Below are positions 25,868 through 34,855 of a stretch of DNA of 64,000 nt, one piece after another. This DNA comes from Micromonospora trifolii (GTDB taxonomy: Bacteria > Actinomycetota > Actinomycetes > Mycobacteriales > Micromonosporaceae). The stretch is from positions 108,607-172,606 of the forward strand of contig NZ_JAKKFD010000022.1 in NCBI RefSeq assembly GCF_022229005.1, written 5' to 3'. The position numbers were made by a program, and so were the translations under genes. Position 1 is the stretch's first letter, and every line of letters starts with the position of its first letter. Under the pieces are notes generated by a model, which saw only the letters and a list, made by a program, of their open reading frames with translations, did no database searches and had not been told where the DNA came from.

Positions 25868-26943
25868 TGGGAACCGTGGCAGCGCACGGGCTGCGCAAGT
25901 CCTTCGGGAAAGTCCAGGCCCTGGACGGGGTGACGCTGGACGTGCCGGACGGCTCGTTCTTCGTCGTACTCGGGCCTTCCGGGGCAGGCAAGACGACGAC
26001 CCTGCGGGCGATCGCCGGCCTTGACAAGCTTGACGCCGGGTCCGTGCATCTGGACGGCAGGGACGCGACCGGTGACACGCCGGCCGCCCGTGACCTGGCC
26101 ATGGTCTTCCAGAGCTACGCCCTCTACCCGCGACACACCGTGTACGAGAACATCGCGTCGCCGCTGCGGGCACGCCGCTGCTCGTCGAGTGAGATCGCCG
26201 CGGCCGTCGAGCAGATGTCGAGCCTGCTGCACATCGAACGTCTGCTGCAGCGTCGTCCCGCGCAGTTGTCGGGCGGTGAGATGCAACGTGTCGCCCTGGC
26301 CCGGGCGCTGGTCCGTCGCCCGCGCGCGTTCCTCATGGACGAACCGCTGACGAACCTCGACCTCAAGCTGCGCGTCGAGATGCGCACCGAGCTCACCCGC
26401 ATCCACCGGAGCCTCGGAGCGACGTTCGTCTACGTGACGAATGACCAGGTCGAGGCCCTGTCCATGGCCGACCAGGTCGCGATCCTCAAGGAGGGGAAGG
26501 TGCAACAGGTCGGGACGCCGACCGAGGTGTACGAGCGTCCCGCCAACCAGTGGGTCGCCGGATTCGTCGGGAGCCCGCCCATCAGCCTGCTCGCTTGCCG
26601 CGCCGAGGGAGATCGTCTGGTCGGTGCGGCAGGCTGGACGCTGCCGCGGCCCCACTGGACCACGGCCGAGGACGGTCAAGGGCTGCTGCTGGGCCTGCGG
26701 GCGGAGGACCTGTCCGTCGAACAGCGTGGGAACGCGTCGTTGTCGGGTGAGCTCTACGGGCTTGAGCCGCTCGGTGACCGAACGGTGGTCGACGTCCGAG
26801 TGGGCACGGAGATCCTCAAGGTCAAGGCACGACCCACAGTCACCGGTACGCCGGGCGAGCGGCTGCTCGTCACTGTCGACCTGGATCGTGCGCACCTGTT
26901 CGACGCGGGCACTGGGCTGTCGCTGTCCGAGGCGGGGCGGTAA
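25867..26943 (+). CDS. ABC transporter ATP-binding protein 2 (MalK/UgpC-like)
   Basis: 358 residues, start ATG 25867 sharing one base with the previous stop. Walker A GPSGAGKTT, Q-loop VFQSYALYPRHT, signature LSGGEMQRVALARAL and Walker B AFLMDEPLTNLD are intact. The H-loop reads VYVTNDQVEAL, so the usual His of THDQ is replaced by Asn. In heterodimeric ABC motors one site is often degenerate, so this ATPase may be the weakly hydrolysing partner. A TOBE domain follows. Confidence 0.92.
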   Translation: MGTVAAHGLRKSFGKVQALDGVTLDVPDGSFFVVLGPSGAGKTTTLRAIAGLDKLDAGSVHLDGRDATGDTPAARDLAMVFQSYALYPRHTVYENIASPLRARRCSSSEIAAAVEQMSSLLHIERLLQRRPAQLSGGEMQRVALARALVRRPRAFLMDEPLTNLDLKLRVEMRTELTRIHRSLGATFVYVTNDQVEALSMADQVAILKEGKVQQVGTPTEVYERPANQWVAGFVGSPPISLLACRAEGDRLVGAAGWTLPRPHWTTAEDGQGLLLGLRAEDLSVEQRGNASLSGELYGLEPLGDRTVVDVRVGTEILKVKARPTVTGTPGERLLVTVDLDRAHLFDAGTGLSLSEAGR

Positions 26944-27185
26944 CGGCGCCCCGGCGACGACGGCGACATGCGCCCGCACCTGGCAATCGAGCCTCGGTGG
27001 GCCGCCACCAGCGAGCGGGGCCTGACGACGCTGAGACGACAGTGGCCCGACAAGGCGATCGGTGGCGCGGGGCGACGCCCCGGCGACCTCGCCCCGACGA
27101 GGGCGTGTAACCCGTCCGTCTACGCGCGCAGCGCGATCGCTGAGGCACGCCGGACATCACGAAGAAGATCACAGGAGGCGACGCG

Positions 27186-28646
27186 ATGAGTGACCCGATG
27201 AACGTGCTGGCCCCCGAGCACCGGCGGCTGCGGATCGGCGACGCCTGGCGTGACGCCGCAAGCGGAGCCACCTTTGCCGTCGAGGACCCGGCCACCGGCA
27301 AGACCATCGCCGAGGTGGCGGACGCCGACGTCGTTGACGGGCTCGCAGCCCTGGACGCGGCCAGCACGGCGATGGCGCAGTGGGCGGCGACTCCGCCGCG
27401 GAAACGGTCAGAGTTGTTGACCGCGACGTACCGGGCACTGACCGAGCGATCCGAGGAGGTTGCTCGGCTGATAACGCTCGAGATGGGCAAGCCGCTCGCC
27501 GAGGCTCGGGGTGAGGTGGCCTACGGCGCCGAGTTCTTCCGTTGGTTCGCCGAGGAGGCGGTGCGCGTCGAGGGTCGCTACAGCATCGCTCCCGCCGGCG
27601 GATATCGCATTCTCACCGTGCCGAAGCCGGTCGGACCGTGCGTCTTCGTGACGCCCTGGAATTTTCCGTTGGCCATGGGTGCCCGCAAGATCGCTCCCGC
27701 GCTGGCCGCAGGCTGCACGACGATCACCAAACCAGCAGGCCAGACGCCACTCACCATGCTGTTCCTGGCCCGCATCATGGAGGAGGTCGGCGTTCCCCCG
27801 GGCGTCGTCAACGTGGTGACCACCAAGCGTTCCGGCGAGGTGGTCTCCGCACTGCTGGCCGACGGTCGGACCCGCAAGCTCTCGTTCACCGGGTCGACCG
27901 AGGTCGGGCGCGTACTGCTACGACAGGCCGCGGACAACGTGCTGCGGACGTCCATGGAACTGGGCGGCAACGCGGCCCTGATCGTGTGTGCCGACGCTGA
28001 CCTGGACGTCGCGCTCGACGGTGCCATGGTGGCCAAGATGCGCAACATCGGGGAGTCCTGCATCGCGGCCAACCGGATCTACGTCGAGGAGCCGGTACGC
28101 GAGGAGTTCGCGGCGCGCTTCGCCGAGCGGATGGGCGCGCTGTCGGTGGGCCATGGTCTCGACGACGGCGTGAACGTCGGGGCGTTGATCGACGAGCCTT
28201 CTGTCGCCAAGATCGACGAGCTGGTCGCCGACGCGGTCGATCGCGGCGCCCGGGTCCTGGTGGGCGGCGAGCGTCCGGATGGCCCGGGCCACTTCTACCC
28301 GCCCACGGTTCTCGTCGACGTGCCCGAAGATGCGCACATGCTGAAGGCGGAGATCTTCGGCCCGGTTGCGCCGATCATCTCGTTCACGTCCGACGACGAG
28401 GTGATGGCCAAGGCCAACGACACCGAGCACGGCCTGGCCGGGTACGTCTTCACCCGTGACCTCCAGCGGGCGCTCCGGTTCGCCGAGGGGCTGGATACGG
28501 GGATGCTCGGCATCAACCGCGGTCTGATATCGGATCCGTCAGCTCCGTTCGGAGGCGTGAAGCAGTCCGGGATCGGCAAGGAGGGGTCGCACGAGGGCAT
28601 CCTCGAATACCTCGACCTCACCTACGTGGCGATCGACCTACCGTGA
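27186..28646 (+). CDS. NAD(P)-dependent aldehyde (succinate-semialdehyde type) dehydrogenase
   Basis: 486 residues, start ATG 27186 with AGGAGG 7 bases upstream. The ALDH landmarks are present: TPWNFPLAMGARKIAPALAAG, cofactor loop FTGSTEVGR, base ELGGNA, and the catalytic cysteine in NIGESCIAANRIYV, where GESC replaces the more usual GQ(V/T)C. It best fits the GabD-like succinate-semialdehyde/glutarate-semialdehyde group. It is about 240 bases after the importer operon and 138 bases before an iron-type alcohol dehydrogenase, so an alcohol–aldehyde–acid route is likely for the imported compound. Confidence 0.88.
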   Translation: MSDPMNVLAPEHRRLRIGDAWRDAASGATFAVEDPATGKTIAEVADADVVDGLAALDAASTAMAQWAATPPRKRSELLTATYRALTERSEEVARLITLEMGKPLAEARGEVAYGAEFFRWFAEEAVRVEGRYSIAPAGGYRILTVPKPVGPCVFVTPWNFPLAMGARKIAPALAAGCTTITKPAGQTPLTMLFLARIMEEVGVPPGVVNVVTTKRSGEVVSALLADGRTRKLSFTGSTEVGRVLLRQAADNVLRTSMELGGNAALIVCADADLDVALDGAMVAKMRNIGESCIAANRIYVEEPVREEFAARFAERMGALSVGHGLDDGVNVGALIDEPSVAKIDELVADAVDRGARVLVGGERPDGPGHFYPPTVLVDVPEDAHMLKAEIFGPVAPIISFTSDDEVMAKANDTEHGLAGYVFTRDLQRALRFAEGLDTGMLGINRGLISDPSAPFGGVKQSGIGKEGSHEGILEYLDLTYVAIDLP

Positions 28647-28784
28647 CAAGCCTGCCGCTCCGGGCGCCCAGCACGCGCGCCCGCGCCACCCGGGCGGCCA
28701 GCCTCGCCGACGCCGTCCCGGTCTCGCAGGTGACCTGGACGTCCGCCCAGCCCATCGTCGCCGACGTTCCGGAGAGGCACTGAC

Positions 28785-30038
28785 ATGCTCGAGACCGTCC
28801 GCGGACCACGCCAGCTGATAGTGGGCGAAGGGGTCGCGCAGAACATCCCCCGAGTGGTGGCCGAGAGTGGCTCGCGAGTCCTCATCGTGACCGACCAGGT
28901 TCTCCTCGGGCAGCCGGGCGTGGCCGAGATCGTGGCCGCCGTGCGGGAGAAGGTCAGTGTCGTCGAGGTGTTCTCCGACGCGACCCCAGACGTGCCACTC
29001 GCCGATGTCGCACTGGCCGTCTCGGCCGCCGCCGAGGTGGACGCCAACGTGATCCTCGCCATCGGCGGTGGCACGGTGATCGACCTCGCCAAAATCGTCG
29101 GCGTCATCCGGCGCCACGGTGGGACACCGCGCGACTATTACGGCGAGTCGAAGGTGCCGGGGCCGACGATTCCTCTCGTCGCGGTCCCGACGACGTCAGG
29201 CACCGGCTCCGAGCTCACACCCGTCTCGGTGTTGACCGACCCGGACCGCGAGCTGAAGGTGGGGGTTTCCAGCGTCCATATCGTCCCCGACTTCGCCATC
29301 GTCGACCCCGAACTGACCTACACCTGCCCGGCGACCGTCACCGCCCACTCCGGCATCGACGCTTTCTGTCACGCCGTCGAGAGCTACACCGCGCGCCCCC
29401 GGGCCCACGGACCGCGCGACCCGGTGGAGCAGGTGTTCCTCGGCCGCAACCCGATCACCGACCACTACGCGCTGCTGGCCGCCGAGCGGATCGCCCGTAG
29501 CTTGCGTCGTGCTGTCAGGGACGGAGGCGACACGGACGCGCGCGCGGACATGTCCTACGGGTCCATGCTCGCCGGGCTCGCCTTCTCCCACGCGGGCAAC
29601 GCGGCCCCGCACGCCCTCCAGTACCCCATCGGCGCGGCCACGCACACGCCGCACGGCGTGGGCGTCGGGCTGCTACTGCCCTACGCGCTGGACGCGGCCA
29701 GGGATGCCATTGGCGACCGGTTGTCGATCCTCGCCCGGGTGTGCGGGCTCGACGTGGCCGACGCCTCCGATGCCGAGGCCACAGACACGTTCCTCACCTG
29801 GCTCGACGGGCTCCTCTCCGACATCGGCATCCCCCGCACCTTGGCGGACATCGGCGTGGCCCGCGCCGACCTCCCCCGCTTCGCGGAGATGGCCAGTGGC
29901 GTCACCCGCTTGATCCAGAACCACCCAGGCCCGACCGACACCGCCAGCCTGACCGCGATCCTCGAAGCGGCCTGGACCGGGGGCCGGACCCGACACGTCC
30001 TGACTCCGAGCAGAGACAGTGACCGGCCCTTCACCTGA
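28785..30038 (+). CDS. iron-containing (group III) alcohol dehydrogenase
   Basis: 417 residues, start ATG 28785 with GGAGAGG upstream. NAD-binding GGGTVIDLAKIVGV, substrate/metal segment HSGIDAFCHAVESYTA and AGLAFSHAGNAAPHALQYPIGAATHTPHGVGVGLLLPY carry the Asp and His ligands for Fe2+ or Zn2+. It is longer than the 380-residue norm because of an insert rich in R and P near residue 205 (ARPRAHGPRDPVEQVF). With the semialdehyde dehydrogenase it could convert 4-hydroxybutyrate-like substrates to succinate; the sequence does not fix the substrate. Confidence 0.88.
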   Translation: MLETVRGPRQLIVGEGVAQNIPRVVAESGSRVLIVTDQVLLGQPGVAEIVAAVREKVSVVEVFSDATPDVPLADVALAVSAAAEVDANVILAIGGGTVIDLAKIVGVIRRHGGTPRDYYGESKVPGPTIPLVAVPTTSGTGSELTPVSVLTDPDRELKVGVSSVHIVPDFAIVDPELTYTCPATVTAHSGIDAFCHAVESYTARPRAHGPRDPVEQVFLGRNPITDHYALLAAERIARSLRRAVRDGGDTDARADMSYGSMLAGLAFSHAGNAAPHALQYPIGAATHTPHGVGVGLLLPYALDAARDAIGDRLSILARVCGLDVADASDAEATDTFLTWLDGLLSDIGIPRTLADIGVARADLPRFAEMASGVTRLIQNHPGPTDTASLTAILEAAWTGGRTRHVLTPSRDSDRPFT

Positions 30039-30278
30039 CGACGATTGCCCTGCCCACCGAGGGTGAGCCGTTCAGTTCGATGCTGTGTCGGTGGGGTGAC
30101 GCGATCTATTGCCTCACCATCGGCGATGCATTTTTCAGCGTCGGCAAGAGCTGCAACAGCGTAGGGTCGGCGTGCAGTGAAGGACCTCGCGCCCGCCGCG
30201 GGTCTTTCGTCACCTGCACGCCGCGATCAGGCGAGTACCACGCTGCACGTTCACCGACCTGCTCCAGGAGGTTCGAAC

Positions 30279-30413
30279 ATGTCCAAGGACTCGACGAGCA
30301 AGGCGAACGTCAAGAAGAAGGGTAAGACGATCAAGGAGAAGCAGACTGCGAAGCGCCTGAAGCGCGACGAGCAGAACGGCAAATCCTCAAACATCGTGCC
30401 CACCGGGCGCTGA
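30279..30413 (+). CDS. lysine-rich small protein (44 aa)
   Basis: Begins at ATG 30279 with CAGGAGG 7 bases upstream, a strong site. The 44 residues are extremely basic: about 12 lysines, in KKKGKTIKEKQTAKRLKRDEQ. There is no hydrophobic segment. It resembles short disordered nucleic-acid-binding or ribosome-associated basic proteins, but no family is recognised. A hairpin at 30452–30484 follows. Confidence 0.7.
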   Translation: MSKDSTSKANVKKKGKTIKEKQTAKRLKRDEQNGKSSNIVPTGR

Positions 30414-30451
30414 CGCCGGCAACATCGCCAATTGTCCACATGCGGCGATGA

Positions 30452-30484
30452 AGGTGGGGGCTGACGATCGTCGGATCCCCACCT
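30452..30484 (+). terminator. hairpin after lysine-rich gene
   Basis: Arms AGGTGGGG/CCCCACCT enclose a 17-base loop that itself contains the palindrome GACGATCGTC. Lies 38 bases after the stop. Confidence 0.4.
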
Positions 30485-30568
30485 GCCGCTGCTGCCTTGA
30501 AGCCGACGCCCTGCCGTCACCGCGCAACGCCCATGGGCCTGCCAGGGCGGTACAGCCCTTGATATTCA

Positions 30569-32869
30569 TCACGATGGCCGGGGCAAGTCCAGCGCGGACA
30601 GGGAACTCCGGGCCTCGTCGGCGAGGTTCCTGTTCCCCAGCCTTTCGTATTCGTCGATCGCGGCCCGGAGCGCCTGGACCGCCTCGTCCCGACGACCCTG
30701 AGCGGCAGCGACTGATCCGAGGGCTTGGTGCGCCGCGCCCACCCCGGCGCCATGTCGGATCCGCAGGAAGATCCCCAGCATGGCGCGGAAGTCCTTCTCG
30801 GCGTCCCGGTGCCGGTCGTCCTCCACCGCGAGCCAGCCACGCTCGTGGAGGCAGTATCCGCGGAGGAACGCGTCGTCCAGCCGGTCGGCGATGCTGAAGG
30901 CCCGCGTCGTCAGGGCAGACGCCTCCGTCGGGTGGCCAGCGAGCTTGTGTCCTGCAGCCAACCCCAGGAGCACGTAGCCGTGCACAGCCGTCTCCGGCGC
31001 CGAGAGGAGCGCCGCCGCTCGTTCCAGTATGGGAATGCTGCGCTCTGGACGACGAAGAGTGTTGTAGAGGACGCCCAGGGCGGAGCGAACCTCGATCTCC
31101 TCCTCGACCGCGTGCGATCGGTGGAACAGTCGCAGGGCCCGGAGCAGCTGCCCCTCCGCCTCATCCGGGCGGCCGTGCGCCCGCAGCGCCTCACCCAACC
31201 GGCGCGTGGTCTGTGCCAGCTCCCCAGAGTCGTCAAGTCGCTCGGCGACTGCGACGGCCTCCCGCGCTGTGCTCAGCTCACGCTCGACCTCGCCGGCCAG
31301 CCCGTAGGAATGCGACACCCATCGCAATGCCCGCACCCTTCTCCGGTCATCGGCTGCCGCCCGCTCTACCGACCGCCACAGCTGTAGCCGATAAGTGTGG
31401 TCGTCGGCTGCGGTCAGCAGCGGGTGCACCGCCTCCACCAGTGCCCACGCCTGATCGGTGAGTCCCTCCGCGACCGCGGTGCGCAGCACGGCCAGGATGT
31501 TGTCGCGTTCGTACGCGACATCGCCGCCGGATACGGCCAGGTCCCGCAGCCAGTCCAGCTGCCGCATCAGGCAGGCAACACGGTCGCCGGGCGTCTCTTC
31601 CCGCTCCAGCATCTCGGCGGCGAACAACCGCAGGAGGTCGTGCAGCCGATAACTCGACGGTGTCGGCGCCTCGATCAGGAAGGCGTCCACCAGCCGGTCC
31701 AGGGCATCCTGCACGACGCGTCGATCAAGTCCGCACCGACGGGCTGCCGACTCCGCGCCGAACACCACACCTGGATGCGCCCCGGCTCGCCGGAACACCA
31801 GCCGGTCCACGTCGCTCAACTCGTCGTACGTGGACAGGAAGGTAGACCTGATTGCCCGGTCGCCCAGCTGCAACTCGTCGAGCCGACGGTCCTCGTCCGC
31901 CAAGCGGTCGGCGAGGGCGGACGGAGTCCAGCTGGGTCGGACCCGGAGCCGAGATCCGACGATGCGCACCGCAAGCGGTAGCCCCGCGCAGATCTCGACC
32001 AGCCGTCGTGCCCCTGAGGGGTCGGCTGCGACCCGGTCCGCGCCGATCGTGGCGGTCAACAACTTCAGTGCCTGCCCGGGCGATAGCGCGTCGAGGGTCA
32101 GGACCGCGGCTCCCGGCAGATCGGCGATGAGCCGGCGACTCGTGACCAGGGTGAGACAACCCGCTCCCGCCGGGATCAGCGGTCGCACCTGCGCCGCGTC
32201 GACGGCATCGTCGAGCAGGACGAGAAGCCGTCGATCGGCGACCGCCGACCGGAAGCGCGAGGACAACTCGTCGAGCGTGCCCCGCCGTTCCTCAGCATCG
32301 CGGCCGACCGCCCTGAGCAACCGGATCAGGGCGTCCTGTGGTGACACGGCAATGCCGCTGGCGCCGCCCAGGGCAACGTACAACTGGCCGTCCGGGAAAT
32401 GCTCACGGACCCCATGGGCGTACGACAGTGCCAGCGCCGACTTTCCCGTGCCCCCCGCCGCGGAGACAACGACGAGCTGCGCTCCCGCCCCGACCAACTC
32501 CTCGACAGCAGCCAGCTCCGCCTCGCGGCCGACGAGTCGGGGCGCGACCGGAAGTTCACTCTGCGGAGCCGGGTCGCCCACAGGTGGGGGAACCGCTGAC
32601 GCCGAAGGCTGGCTGGCCTGTCCCAGCCGGTGCTGCCACAGGGCGAGACCGACCCCGGTGAGGGCCAGGACGGCGACCGTGGGCCAGGCCAGCCATCCGT
32701 ACGCCGCGACCGGCTCGGGCAGTTCACCACCTGTCGCGACGTTGACCACGACAGCCAGCACGACCGAAAGCAGACTCGATACCGTCACCAGCAGCAGAGC
32801 CACAAGCCGGCCAGGATCTCCGTCTCGGGCGACCCGACGCGGGCCACCACGCCCTCTGATGCCACTCAA
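30569..32869 (-). CDS. membrane-anchored NB-ARC/TPR ATPase
   Basis: 766 residues, start ATG 32869 overlapping the upstream stop (ATGA). Two hydrophobic helices (about 22–45 and 55–78) anchor it. An NB-ARC/AfsR-type STAND module follows: GRE at about 114, Walker A SAAGGTGKS (136–144), Walker B LLVLLDDA, RNBS-like LTLVTSRR and GLPLAVRIVG. The C-terminal 350 residues are TPR-like helical pairs (for example GELAQTTRRLGEALRAHGRPDEAEGQLLRAL). It lacks the SARP DNA-binding domain of AfsR-type regulators. STAND ATPases act as signal switches; the membrane anchor suggests sensing at the envelope. The output partner may be the small upstream protein. Confidence 0.85.
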   Translation of the reverse strand: MSGIRGRGGPRRVARDGDPGRLVALLLVTVSSLLSVVLAVVVNVATGGELPEPVAAYGWLAWPTVAVLALTGVGLALWQHRLGQASQPSASAVPPPVGDPAPQSELPVAPRLVGREAELAAVEELVGAGAQLVVVSAAGGTGKSALALSYAHGVREHFPDGQLYVALGGASGIAVSPQDALIRLLRAVGRDAEERRGTLDELSSRFRSAVADRRLLVLLDDAVDAAQVRPLIPAGAGCLTLVTSRRLIADLPGAAVLTLDALSPGQALKLLTATIGADRVAADPSGARRLVEICAGLPLAVRIVGSRLRVRPSWTPSALADRLADEDRRLDELQLGDRAIRSTFLSTYDELSDVDRLVFRRAGAHPGVVFGAESAARRCGLDRRVVQDALDRLVDAFLIEAPTPSSYRLHDLLRLFAAEMLEREETPGDRVACLMRQLDWLRDLAVSGGDVAYERDNILAVLRTAVAEGLTDQAWALVEAVHPLLTAADDHTYRLQLWRSVERAAADDRRRVRALRWVSHSYGLAGEVERELSTAREAVAVAERLDDSGELAQTTRRLGEALRAHGRPDEAEGQLLRALRLFHRSHAVEEEIEVRSALGVLYNTLRRPERSIPILERAAALLSAPETAVHGYVLLGLAAGHKLAGHPTEASALTTRAFSIADRLDDAFLRGYCLHERGWLAVEDDRHRDAEKDFRAMLGIFLRIRHGAGVGAAHQALGSVAAAQGRRDEAVQALRAAIDEYERLGNRNLADEARSSLSALDLPRPS

Positions 32870-33135
32870 CCGACAGCCACCCTCGCCACGTCGAGGAACG
32901 CCGGGCGGTTCGCTTCGAGATGGTCCCGGACGCTTTCCCCGTCCGGCAGCCTCTCAGCCGTCACCTCGATGAACCTCTCAGGTGGGGCGAGCCGCTCCGC
33001 CAGAGCCAGACCCCGCCGCCGCTCCTCGGCCCGCTCCGCCGATCGCTGGGACTCTTGCTGCACGCCGAAGGACAGGGCGCCACCGAGGACCACGCCGCCC
33101 AGCGAGACCATCGACACCCAGAGATCGCTCGGCAT
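32866..33135 (-). CDS. small one-TM protein coupled to NB-ARC gene
   Basis: 89 residues. MPSDLWVSMVSLGGVVLGGALSFGV is one transmembrane helix, followed by a charged helical tail (RSAERAEERRRGLALAERL). The stop overlaps the ATG of the NB-ARC gene by four bases. ATG 33135 has no obvious ribosome binding site; the longer frame to 33294 has no support. Function unknown; its place suggests a membrane partner of the STAND protein. The topology recalls the proteins at 7617 and 53150. Confidence 0.6.
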   Translation of the reverse strand: MPSDLWVSMVSLGGVVLGGALSFGVQQESQRSAERAEERRRGLALAERLAPPERFIEVTAERLPDGESVRDHLEANRPAFLDVARVAVG

Positions 33136-33298
33136 GCGGCCATGATGCCAGTTCCGCTCCACGCGGAACTTCCACTGCAAGGCAGCCACCGCTCCGCGGC
33201 ACGGAAGGTGAACGACGCAGAACGCCGTCGGCGAGGTCGAGCGGCGGGGATGCCGATGGGCCGCCAAGGCGCAGAGCGCGCATCGGCGGCCCACCGTC

Positions 33299-34528
33299 TC
33301 AGCCGTTGTCGATCAGGCTGGCGATCTCGTTGTAGATCAGGTGCGCCTTCGCGCCCTGGTTCGACGGACAACCGCCGAGGTGGTGCAGGGCGATCACGCG
33401 GTGGCTGGCGTTCAGCACGGGTGAACCCGAGTTGCCGCCGGAGGTGTCACAGCTGTAACTGATGTTCCAGGTGTTGTAGTTCGCGTTCCGCACGGCGCAG
33501 GTCGCACCGTTCTGGGTGTCCTCGTAGATCGACAGCCTCTTCGCGGTGCCGTCGCCGTGCCCGGGGACATAGATCCGGGTGCCGTTGCTGGTGGCGGTTG
33601 TTGCCAGGTACAGCGTGCCGAATCCCTGGATGGCGGCGAAGTTGTTGACCGAGAACAGGGTGTAGTCCAGCTGGTTGGAGCCGCCGCTGCTCACCCTGTA
33701 GAGGGTGGCACCACTGACCTTGGTGCCGGCACCGGGATTCGCGCCGCCGCAGGTGGCGCACTGGTAGTTGAACTGCATCTCGCTGCCGCTCACGGCGGAC
33801 TGCGTCGAGAAGCAGTGCTTGTTCGTCAGCATCCGGTTGGTGTTGCCGACCCGCCAGGTGGTGCACAGTCCACCGCCGCTGATCAACAGCCGCGCCACCG
33901 CCCTGCCGCGGGCGTACTCGGTGGGGTGGCTGTTCTGGTAGCAGACCACGTCCCGGCGCGCGTCGGTGCTGCACACGGACTGGGTGGAGAAGTTGTGCGC
34001 GGCGATCTCCGTGCGGTCGTATCCGCGCCAGAACCGGTCGATGGTTGCGGCGCTGCCACGTGCGGGGCGGCTGCTGTGCAGTGTCACCACGGCGGTGTCG
34101 CCCTCCACGGACATCGCCCAGAAACCCGGCTGTCCGTCGGTGGTGTAGTCCGAACCGGTCGACCGGTTCAGGTGGCGGTCGTACCGGTAGCTCTCCTTGC
34201 CGTCGCGGCTCGACACGGTGACGTAGTCGCCCTGAGCCAGTCGCAGCGAGCTGAAGTGCACCTTGACGTACGTGGCACCGGGGTGCTGAATGATCTGCGT
34301 TCCGCCGTTGGGGGCGTAGGACACGGAGCTGTCGACGGTGCGGAGTTCACCGATCGTGGTCACACCCTCTGCCGAAAACTGGTTCGATTCCGGCGCACGC
34401 TCGGATTGTGGCGTGAGAGGGGCAACCGAGTACGCCTCGGCGGCGGGTACCGACAGCAGGCTCAGCCCAAGTGTGCAGGCAGCGAGCGCGACCGCCCCCG
34501 TTCGTAGGCGTCGTAGGGCATGTGTCAT
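33299..34528 (-). CDS. secreted trypsin-like serine protease
   Basis: 409 residues starting at ATG 34528 with AAGGAG 7 bases upstream. An AxA signal peptide (cut near AAEA/YS, residue 32) is followed by a 150-residue beta-rich N-terminal domain (PNGGTQIIQHPGATYVKVHFSSL, CUB/PPC-like), then a chymotrypsin-fold protease with catalytic His in LTNKHCFS, Asp in LDYTLFSV and Ser in CDTSGGNSGSPVL. Several cysteine pairs fit an extracellular enzyme. No pro-inhibitor gene lies nearby. It resembles lysyl-endopeptidase-like proteases of actinomycetes. Confidence 0.88.
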   Translation of the reverse strand: MTHALRRLRTGAVALAACTLGLSLLSVPAAEAYSVAPLTPQSERAPESNQFSAEGVTTIGELRTVDSSVSYAPNGGTQIIQHPGATYVKVHFSSLRLAQGDYVTVSSRDGKESYRYDRHLNRSTGSDYTTDGQPGFWAMSVEGDTAVVTLHSSRPARGSAATIDRFWRGYDRTEIAAHNFSTQSVCSTDARRDVVCYQNSHPTEYARGRAVARLLISGGGLCTTWRVGNTNRMLTNKHCFSTQSAVSGSEMQFNYQCATCGGANPGAGTKVSGATLYRVSSGGSNQLDYTLFSVNNFAAIQGFGTLYLATTATSNGTRIYVPGHGDGTAKRLSIYEDTQNGATCAVRNANYNTWNISYSCDTSGGNSGSPVLNASHRVIALHHLGGCPSNQGAKAHLIYNEIASLIDNG

Positions 34529-34855
34529 CTGTCGCTCCTTCTCAGGAATCAGCACCGAGACGTGCCTTCGGCCTTCATACCTGAGATCGGGCAAGACATG
34601 TAATCCCATCTATGTCATAGCTGCCCGCCACGCCACTTCATCCGCCTCATTTCCATGGGATGCGCCCCGATGTGGAGGGTTTTCGGGAAACGACCCAAAA
34701 CTCCATAATTCTTGACCGCCGTTGACCTTCGACGCCCGTGTGATCGGGCACGCGAGGGGCACGGGCCAGCTGGGGCGCCGGGTAGGGTGCCGTTGCGAAG
34801 ATCCCACGAAGCCCGCCGCGGCTTGTCGGCAGGGTTTTGGCCGCGGGGAGGATGC
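34529..34855. other. 327-base divergent intergenic region
   Basis: Lies between the protease (leftward) and the RBBP9-like hydrolase (rightward). It contains AT-richer runs near 34600–34720 that may hold promoters, but no clear boxes, operators or RNA gene are seen. Confidence 0.5.

Noticed and set aside
24497..26173. 558-codon minus-strand frame
   Set aside because: Antisense to the permease and ATPase genes, whose motifs are complete on the plus strand.
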